The notes beneath the pieces were generated by a model. That model made no database searches and was not told the origin of the DNA. It saw only the letters and a program-made list of their open reading frames with translations. From the NCBI RefSeq assembly GCF_013390595.1, contig NZ_JACAWV010000023.1, forward strand, positions 248,001 to 312,000: a stretch of DNA of 64,000 nt. The letters are read 5' to 3'. A program made the position numbers and the translations under genes. Source of the DNA: Rhizobium sp. RM. GTDB taxonomy: Bacteria > Pseudomonadota > Alphaproteobacteria > Rhizobiales > Rhizobiaceae. Shown here piece after piece: positions 58,109 through 64,000 of this stretch; the first letter of the stretch is position 1; each line of letters starts with the position of its first letter.

Positions 58109-59551
58109 TTATTGATGTGCACCCGGCATGACATCGTCTGGAATCGGGCAAACATAGGCTTTGCCGCCGGTCTTCTCACGCCACTCCATCTTAACGTTCT
58201 CAAGCAGCTTAGGTGACGTCATCAAAGACAATCCAGTTGCCGCCAAGGTTTTGGCTGCATGGGCCATCGCCTTATGGGCTGCAGCGCTCTTGCCCTGCGC
58301 AACCACTTGCCACGTGTGCGGATTGGTCCCTATCGCCCATGCCGGTGTCCAGCACTGAGCAGTCGGCGTTACCCAGCTCACATCGCCGACATCCGTCGAT
58401 CCGGCGCGGAAATGAGAGTGGCCTTCAAACTCCCGCAATCCCCTATGTAGGGGTGTCGACCCATCCAACTTGTCGTTCAGGAACACATCGCCGCTGATAT
58501 GATAGAGCTTCACACTACTCTTGATGGCTTCTTCCGAAAACGTCGACTGGATCGACTTCGCAAACGCGATGTCTGCTTCATCGAATGCAATCGGTCCCAA
58601 GGCGACCATGTTGGCATGCATAGCGCTCTCGAGCGTTAAGTTGGGTAGAAGATTTGTCGAGGCCGTGTCGAAGACGATTTCAACGTCCGTTTCCGTCATC
58701 ATAGCCGCACCGCGCGCGACCTTGTCGACCCGTTGCGCGAGAGCCAGCGCCTGCGACATCTCGGGCGCCCGAACGAGATAAAGAACCTCCGCCTTTGCCT
58801 GAACGACGTTAGCCGCCTTGCCGCCCGTGTCAGTGATCGCATAATGCACGCGGCAATCCTGCGGCATATGCTCGCGTAGAAAATTGACGCCGACATTCAT
58901 CAACTCCACGGCATCCAGCGCCGAGCGCCCGAGATGTGCAGCATTCGATGCGTGGGCGGCGACACCCTTGAAGCGGTAGTAGTACTCAAGAACCGCGAGG
59001 TTGTTGGTGGAGCGGACACCGTTGAAGGGCGCCGGATGCCACGTAAGCGCGGCATCGACATCATCGAATAGCCCTGCCCTGACCATGAAGGTTTTACCCG
59101 AGCCGCCCTCTTCTCCTGGGCAGCCGTAATACCGGATAGTGCCGGTCAAACCATTCTCCTTCAGGTGCTTGGAAAGCGCAATCGCCGCCATCAACGATCC
59201 GACCCCGAGAAGATTGTGGCCGCAGCCATGCCCGGTATCGCCAGAGCGTTCGGATAAAGGTTCAGCAACATTCGCCGTCTGGTTCATACCTGCCAGCGCA
59301 TCGAACTCGCCAAGAAGCGCAATCACCGGCTTTCCAGAGCCAAACTCACCGATGAATGCCGTATCCATACCGGCAACACCTCGACGGACGGCAAAACCGT
59401 TTTGCTCGAGCGTGTTTGACAGCATGGCAGAGGAGCGTGTCTCTTCGAATTTCAGTTCCGCGTAATCCCAGATGCTGTCGCTGATACGCGCAAAATCCGG
59501 CTTCATTTTTTCGATCGCCGCCGCAATCGACATAACGGCATCTTGGTCCAT
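58109..59551 (-). CDS. M20-family amidohydrolase (AbgB-like peptidase)
   Basis: A 480-aa zinc-type hydrolase. The metal site is GDTGHGCGHNLLGV, the Glu pair lies in GCPGEEGGSGKTFM, and a His in TWHPAPFNGV follows. AbgB-type members cut amide bonds of aminoacyl or acyl-amino acids, for example p-aminobenzoyl-glutamate. The start at 59551 has GAGGA upstream; a start five codons earlier is possible. It is the last gene of the dpp-type operon, so it may hydrolyse an imported di- or acyl-peptide. Confidence 0.85.
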   Translation of the reverse strand: MDQDAVMSIAAAIEKMKPDFARISDSIWDYAELKFEETRSSAMLSNTLEQNGFAVRRGVAGMDTAFIGEFGSGKPVIALLGEFDALAGMNQTANVAEPLSERSGDTGHGCGHNLLGVGSLMAAIALSKHLKENGLTGTIRYYGCPGEEGGSGKTFMVRAGLFDDVDAALTWHPAPFNGVRSTNNLAVLEYYYRFKGVAAHASNAAHLGRSALDAVELMNVGVNFLREHMPQDCRVHYAITDTGGKAANVVQAKAEVLYLVRAPEMSQALALAQRVDKVARGAAMMTETDVEIVFDTASTNLLPNLTLESAMHANMVALGPIAFDEADIAFAKSIQSTFSEEAIKSSVKLYHISGDVFLNDKLDGSTPLHRGLREFEGHSHFRAGSTDVGDVSWVTPTAQCWTPAWAIGTNPHTWQVVAQGKSAAAHKAMAHAAKTLAATGLSLMTSPKLLENVKMEWREKTGGKAYVCPIPDDVMPGAHQ

Positions 59552-59589
59552 GGCTTGTCCTCGCATTTCACTTGCCCGAAATCGGGCGC

Positions 59590-59618
59590 AAAAAATCCCC
59601 CGGCGGCAAGACCGCCGG
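59590..59618 (-). terminator. Terminator or attenuator between binding protein and M20 gene
   Basis: CCGGCGG-CAAGA-CCGCCGG (59600-59618). On the minus strand it is followed after GGGGA by TTTTTT (59590-59595). It probably lowers transcription into the M20 gene. Confidence 0.65.
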
Positions 59619-59670
59619 AATCCTGTTCGTAAAAGATGAAAAGTCCGCGTCAGGTGTCTGGACGGAAGGG

Positions 59671-61215
59671 TTAGTTCTCGACCGACACTTCCCAGAGGCG
59701 GGCATTGGATTGCCACACAGGCTGGCCCTTCAACTTTTTGGTGGCTCCCCAGACATCGACCATGTCGTAGAGGAAGATGCCGGGCATTTCCTTCAGCATC
59801 AGTTCGTGGAACTCGTCGAAAATCTTGCCGCGCTTGGCCGGATCGGCCTCCAGATAGGCGGCATTCATCAGTTCGACTGCTTTCGGATCATCCCACATCA
59901 AAGATGCGTTCTTGTCCTTGTTGCCGACGTAGAAGGAATACATGAGCGCAGGATCAAGGCGCGGAGCGACAGACTGCGAGATCACCTGATAGTTGCCCGA
60001 ACGGCGGCGATCGACCTGTGTTGCATAATCGAGCACTTCGATCTGAACGTTGAGCCCGACCTGTTGCATCATGGCCTGCGCCATGACGGCGGCCGGGAAG
60101 CTTGGAACGTTGCCGCGCTTGTTGGCGATGATGGAAATCGGCTCGCCCTTGTAACCGGCAACTTCAAGTTCCTTTTTGGCGGCTTCAGGATCGTAAGGCA
60201 GCCGCTTCTTCTGGGTATCGTCAAAGTAGACGGAATCCTGCGAAACCATCGAGCCGTTGGCTTCACCTGTTCCGTTCGAGGCCGCCGCCGCCAGTTCATC
60301 GAGATCGAGTGCCATGGCCATCGCTCGACGCACGCCCGGGTTGCTCAGGACCTTGTCGCGGGTCTGAATATAAAAGAGGTTCTTGCCGTTGTTGCGCGAA
60401 ACTATGAGCTGGGTCTTGTCGTTCGACTGAAACTCCGGGATCAAGTCAGGTGAAATTTCGGCTGTGTCGAGAACACCCGATTCCAGACCGGCCTTGACCG
60501 TCGAGGCATCCGGAATGACCATGAACTTGATGCCATCCGCCAGCGGACGTTTGGAACCGACCATGCCGTCGGGTTTTCCATCGTTTTCAGGCGACACATA
60601 CTCGGCGAATTTCGCCAGGCGGATATATTCCCCCTTCTTCCATTCGTCCCACTGGAACGGTCCGGTCCCGATGGGTTTGATGAAGCTGCCGTCTGCACCA
60701 ACCGATTCAGGCGAAATGATGCCGGTATAACCGCACTCAGGGCGCGACATCAGACCAAGGAAAACCGCAGAGGGTTTTTCCAGCGTGATTTCAACCGTTC
60801 CCACGTCAACCGCCTTGACGCCAGTCACATGGGCTGCGCCCCCCTCGGCAAAATCGTTACGGCACGTCCACTTTGTTTCAGGCTTCAGGTAGCGCGTCCA
60901 GTTCCAGACGACATCATCCGCACTCAGGGCCTTCCCGTTGTGGAATTTTACGTCGGTCCTGAGCTTGAAGGTGTAGGTCAGGCCATCAGCCGACGTTTCA
61001 AAGCTTTTGGCGAGAAGCGGCTTGACCTCTCCACTGTTGGTATAGCCCACCAGGCCCTCGACGATATGGAGGATGACGCCATCGGTGTTGCCGTCGCGGT
61101 TAACGCCGGGATTGTTGCTACGCAGATCAGAACTCTGCGCAATTGTGATGTCGCGCGCCACAGCAATATTGGTGGTCACAAGCAGGGCGACCCCTGCCAA
61201 AAGAAGTTTTTTCAA
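59671..61215 (-). CDS. Dipeptide/oligopeptide-type binding protein (SBP family 5)
   Basis: A 514-aa DppA/OppA-type protein. Signal peptide residues 1-20 (cleavage after IAVA), mature start RDITIAQSSDLRSNNPG, then VKPLLAKSFETSADGLTYTF and FHNGKALSADDVVW, the usual family 5 block. The start is TTG at 61215, set by AGAGGG 7 nt upstream and by the immediate signal peptide MKKLLLAGVALL. It serves the DppC/DppDF transporter of the same operon. The ligand is unknown. Confidence 0.87.
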   Translation of the reverse strand: MKKLLLAGVALLVTTNIAVARDITIAQSSDLRSNNPGVNRDGNTDGVILHIVEGLVGYTNSGEVKPLLAKSFETSADGLTYTFKLRTDVKFHNGKALSADDVVWNWTRYLKPETKWTCRNDFAEGGAAHVTGVKAVDVGTVEITLEKPSAVFLGLMSRPECGYTGIISPESVGADGSFIKPIGTGPFQWDEWKKGEYIRLAKFAEYVSPENDGKPDGMVGSKRPLADGIKFMVIPDASTVKAGLESGVLDTAEISPDLIPEFQSNDKTQLIVSRNNGKNLFYIQTRDKVLSNPGVRRAMAMALDLDELAAAASNGTGEANGSMVSQDSVYFDDTQKKRLPYDPEAAKKELEVAGYKGEPISIIANKRGNVPSFPAAVMAQAMMQQVGLNVQIEVLDYATQVDRRRSGNYQVISQSVAPRLDPALMYSFYVGNKDKNASLMWDDPKAVELMNAAYLEADPAKRGKIFDEFHELMLKEMPGIFLYDMVDVWGATKKLKGQPVWQSNARLWEVSVEN

Positions 61216-61245
61216 TGTTCTACCCTCTTTTTCTGTTGTTGGTTT

Positions 61246-62088
61246 TCAAGATTGAAATCCGGACCAGCAAACCTGCGAGAGCTTGCCGATAGTTTCGAGT
61301 GCCATGGTGTAACCCGGCGTTCCATCCGCCATCGTCTGGGGGACGTCGTCGGTGTAGGTGGTGATGATGAAGAACGGTGCGCCGTTTTTATAAACGATGC
61401 CGGCGTCCATCCTTCCTCGCTTGCCGCGACCGCTCTTGCTGGCAACGACTGCCTCAAACGGCAGGCGGGATCGAATCCCGTACCGCAGCACCTGATTTTT
61501 CAGTGTCTGTAGAGCCCATGCACAAGCCTCGGCGCTGCAGCCTAGTTTCTCCTGTGCCAGCTTTGAAGATTGGGCATCGAGAATGGTCTGCAGCAGAAGA
61601 ACCTGGTCTGCGGCCGATGTGGTTGTGACGGTTTTCAGCGGATGATCAGCGGCAAGTGCCAATGGCGGGATCAGGAAACGATGGTGTGTGTTGGCCATGC
61701 CAAGCGACTTGCAATAGCCATCCACTTCCTCGAGCGTCAGCCGTTCGAGGACCATCTTCGTGCAGACGTTATCGCTTAGAACCATCATGCCTGTGACGGC
61801 ATCACGCAACGAAATCACGATACCGGGTGTCATGTAGCGGAACATGCCGCTTGCAACTTCTTCCGCCAATCTCTTTTCGTAGGTGACGGGCTGATCGAGG
61901 TCGATCCGTCCTTCGGTAGCGGCTTTCAGAACCGCCATCATGATCGAAGTCTTGCGGGTGCTTCCGGACGGTGTTTCCACGTTTTCCCCTCGTCCAATCT
62001 CCTCACCCGTGAGGAGGTTGCGAACCATAAAACGTGTTACGAATGGCTGTTCATCACAGATCGCATTCAATTGAGCGGCCACGGTCAT
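61246..62088 (-). CDS. Class A beta-lactamase-fold serine hydrolase without signal peptide
   Basis: A 280-aa protein. The serine active-site motif is GSTRKTSIM (SxxK), the second motif is SDN in VLSDNVCTKM, and the third is KSG in VASKSGRGKRG. Thus all three penicillin-interacting motifs are kept. No signal peptide is seen, so the protein should be cytoplasmic. The ATG at 62088 has AGGGA 7 nt upstream; 62094 is also possible. It lies between the fused ATPase and the binding protein in a peptide ABC operon. A role as a peptidase or amidase on an imported D-amino or beta-lactam-like compound is possible. Confidence 0.82.
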   Translation of the reverse strand: MTVAAQLNAICDEQPFVTRFMVRNLLTGEEIGRGENVETPSGSTRKTSIMMAVLKAATEGRIDLDQPVTYEKRLAEEVASGMFRYMTPGIVISLRDAVTGMMVLSDNVCTKMVLERLTLEEVDGYCKSLGMANTHHRFLIPPLALAADHPLKTVTTTSAADQVLLLQTILDAQSSKLAQEKLGCSAEACAWALQTLKNQVLRYGIRSRLPFEAVVASKSGRGKRGRMDAGIVYKNGAPFFIITTYTDDVPQTMADGTPGYTMALETIGKLSQVCWSGFQS

Positions 62089-62101
62089 CGTCATTTCCCT
62101 G

Positions 62102-63736
62102 TCAAGCTTCATCTTCAAGACGCCATTTGAGTGTCACGCCGCCCTTTTCGTTCTGATCAAGGGCGGGAATGGCCGAGAGGAGCCGGCGCGTATAGGCCTC
62201 CTTCGGGCTGTCGAAAATCGTATCGCGATCCCCTTCCTCGATGATGCGACCGTCCTGCATAACGACGACCCGATCAGCGACCTGTTCGACGACACCAAGG
62301 TCGTGGCTAATGAACAGGCAGGAAAATCCGTAGCGTTTCTGGAGATCGGAGAAGAGGTCGAGCACCTGGGCGCGAACGGTCACATCAAGGGCAGAGACCG
62401 GTTCATCGGCGATCAGGAAGCGGGGGCGGCGTGCCACTGCGCGGGCAATCGCCACACGTTGACGCTGACCGCCGGAAAGTTCATGCGGATAACGGTTGGC
62501 ATAGTCGGCCCCTAGCCCCACTTCCTCCAGCGTTTCCAGCGCCCTTTTGCGTTTTGCTGCGCTGTCGAGTCCTGGAACCTGGCGTAAAGCCTGCTCCACG
62601 AGCGCCAGAATGGTCATACGTGGATCGAGCGACGAGTAAGGATCCTGGAAGACCATCTGGCAATTGAGCCGGTAGTCCGACCAGTTTTCATTGCGCGCCT
62701 TGCCCTGGAACCGGATCTGGCCTTCGCTTTCACTGACCAGACCGGCAATGGTACGCCCGAGCGTTGTCTTGCCTGAACCAGAGCCGCCAACGAGGGCAAC
62801 GACCTCACCTGCATGAATATCGATGCTGACACCATGCAGAGCACGCTTAGCCTTTGCCTTCTTCAACAGCGATTTCCGGCCAGCATAATCAACGACAATA
62901 TCTCGAGCGGACACCATCGGCGTCTGCGACCTGTCGACAGAGCGCAATTCGCCTCGGAAGGGTAGCGAAGATAGAAGCTTTTTCGTGTACGGGTGCTGTG
63001 GCGCTTCCAGGAGGTCCTCGGTTCGCCCTTCCTCGACGATAGCGCCCTTTTCCATGACGACGATGCGACTGGTGTAGCGTGCGACCATTGGCAGATCGTG
63101 GCTGATGAGCAAAACGGCCGTACCTTCCGCTCGCGTCAGTTCGACCATCAGTTCCATGACGTCTCGCTGGATCACAGCGTCGAGTGCCGTCGTCGGCTCA
63201 TCGGCAATAAGAAGCGCCGGCTTCAGCAGCATGACGGATGCCAACATGATGCGCTGGCGCATGCCGCCAGAAAACTCGTGCGGATAGGACGTCAGCGCGG
63301 CTTCCGGATCGCGAATGCCAACCCGTCGCAGCATATCGAGGATAAGGACCTTGCGCTCCTCCGCCGATGCCTTGGTGTGCAGAATGAGGCCTTCCTCAAG
63401 CTGCTTGCCAATCAGCATCGACGGATTGAGCGAGGTCATCGGCTCCTGGAAGACAACGCCAATCTCGGCGCCACGCAACCTGCGGAGGTCACCATCTGAC
63501 AGGGACATGATGTCCTTGCCCTTGTAGGAAATCGATCCACCGGTCGTCCGGACAGCTGGCGGTAAAAGCGAAATCAACGCTCTTGTGGCCAGCGTCTTGC
63601 CTGAGCCGCTTTCGCCGACGATGCCGAAGATTTCTCCAGGGGCGATATCGAAGGAGATACCCTTGACGACCTGGTGACCCGTTCTTGCCACTTCGAGCGA
63701 AAGATCGCGAACGGTGAGAAGAGTGTTCGTGTTCAT
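62102..63736 (-). CDS. Fused dipeptide ABC ATPases DppD-DppF
   Basis: A 544-aa protein with two ATPase domains. The first (DppD-like) has Walker A GESGSGKTLATRALISL and signature FSGGMRQRIMLASVML. The second (DppF-like) has GGSGSGKTTLGRTIAGL, signature LSGGQRQRVAIARAVA and Walker B FLIADEPVSALDVTV. It begins with ATGAACACG overlapping the dppC stop. It powers peptide uptake with the DppC permease upstream. Confidence 0.9.
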   Translation of the reverse strand: MNTNTLLTVRDLSLEVARTGHQVVKGISFDIAPGEIFGIVGESGSGKTLATRALISLLPPAVRTTGGSISYKGKDIMSLSDGDLRRLRGAEIGVVFQEPMTSLNPSMLIGKQLEEGLILHTKASAEERKVLILDMLRRVGIRDPEAALTSYPHEFSGGMRQRIMLASVMLLKPALLIADEPTTALDAVIQRDVMELMVELTRAEGTAVLLISHDLPMVARYTSRIVVMEKGAIVEEGRTEDLLEAPQHPYTKKLLSSLPFRGELRSVDRSQTPMVSARDIVVDYAGRKSLLKKAKAKRALHGVSIDIHAGEVVALVGGSGSGKTTLGRTIAGLVSESEGQIRFQGKARNENWSDYRLNCQMVFQDPYSSLDPRMTILALVEQALRQVPGLDSAAKRKRALETLEEVGLGADYANRYPHELSGGQRQRVAIARAVARRPRFLIADEPVSALDVTVRAQVLDLFSDLQKRYGFSCLFISHDLGVVEQVADRVVVMQDGRIIEEGDRDTIFDSPKEAYTRRLLSAIPALDQNEKGGVTLKWRLEDEA

Positions 63737-64000
63737 TTCAGACCTCTCATGCGCGGGTCAAGTTTGTCGCGAAGGGCATCGCCGAGGAGATTGATGCCAA
63801 GCAGCGTGAGGGCGATGCACAGGCCGGGGAAGAGGCCCAACCAGACGGCCTGCTGGATGAACGGACGACCGGCAGCCAGCATATTGCCCCACGTCGGCGC
63901 CGGAGGCGGAACCCCAAGGCCAAGGAAGGACAGCGCACTCTCTGAGAGGATTGCCCAGCCGAACATCGAGGTCGCGAGTACGGTGATCGGTGCCACGCAG
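63733..64000 (-). CDS. dppC: Dipeptide ABC permease DppC, C-terminal part only (cut by window edge)
   Basis: The last 88 codons are in the window. The text ILSESALSFLGLGVPPPAPTWGNML and FPGLCIALTLLGINLLGDALRDKLDPR (parts split for reading) is the typical DppC C-terminus. The N-terminal part lies beyond 64000. Stop overlaps the ATPase start by ATGA. Confidence 0.88.
   Translation of the reverse strand, partial: CVAPITVLATSMFGWAILSESALSFLGLGVPPPAPTWGNMLAAGRPFIQQAVWLGLFPGLCIALTLLGINLLGDALRDKLDPRMRGLK

Noticed and set aside
61246-62088. Reading the serine hydrolase as an antibiotic-resistance beta-lactamase
   Set aside because: It lacks a signal peptide and lies in a peptide transport operon; resistance is not supported by context.

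Overview
The window looks like a chromosome or chromid segment of a Rhizobiaceae bacterium (Agrobacterium, Rhizobium or Ensifer type). The basis is the density of ABC uptake operons, the beta-ketoadipate cluster with an LysR-type PcaQ, the rhizobial iolR-iolCDEB layout, a BA14K-family protein, and a soc-type Amadori-opine operon like the one described on pAtC58. No rRNA, tRNA, CRISPR array, insertion sequence, transposase or replication origin was seen. Every complete gene reads through intact; the two genes at the window edges are cut by the window.

Layout. 1-9402 (minus): hydantoinase/oxoprolinase genes hyuA and hyuB (cut), an LysR regulator, an aminotransferase and a complete LIV-type ABC operon. 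A 49-bp element occurs upstream of both hyuA and livK. 9691-9843: a 50-aa DUF1127 protein. 10020-16786 (minus): a CUT1 sugar ABC transporter with a cytosolic GH51 arabinofuranosidase and an unusually long ArsR-type regulator. 16934-22867: socDCBA, with socR divergent, separated by two identical palindromic operators. 22910-23986: BA14K protein, a possible 32-aa membrane peptide and a stand-alone acyl carrier protein.

24009-43062 is an aromatic-acid block: pobR/pobA (4-hydroxybenzoate to protocatechuate), pcaQ and pcaDCHGB (protocatechuate ring cleavage), and an amino-acid-type ABC transporter in one operon with a shikimate/quinate dehydrogenase-like gene and a type II dehydroquinase. A TetR regulator and a fused 3-dehydroshikimate dehydratase follow, then a second LIV-type transporter. 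Candidate PcaQ boxes lie before pcaD and before this LIV operon, which suggests the latter imports protocatechuate. A shared TetR-like palindrome lies before the amino-acid-type ABC operon and before quiC/tetR, which suggests a quinate/shikimate regulon feeding protocatechuate into the pca genes.

43184-55453 is the myo-inositol block: iolR, iolCDE, iolB, a Gfo/Idh/MocA dehydrogenase and a divergent ibpA-type ABC operon. A related 15-bp motif precedes iolR, iolC and ibpA. 55801-58015 holds the housekeeping genes recQ and rpsU. 58109-64000 (minus) is a dipeptide-type ABC operon (dppC cut, fused dppDF, binding protein) that also carries an M20 amidohydrolase and a class A beta-lactamase-fold protein. 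Overall the segment is a stack of plant- and rhizosphere-related catabolic modules, most with a local regulator.
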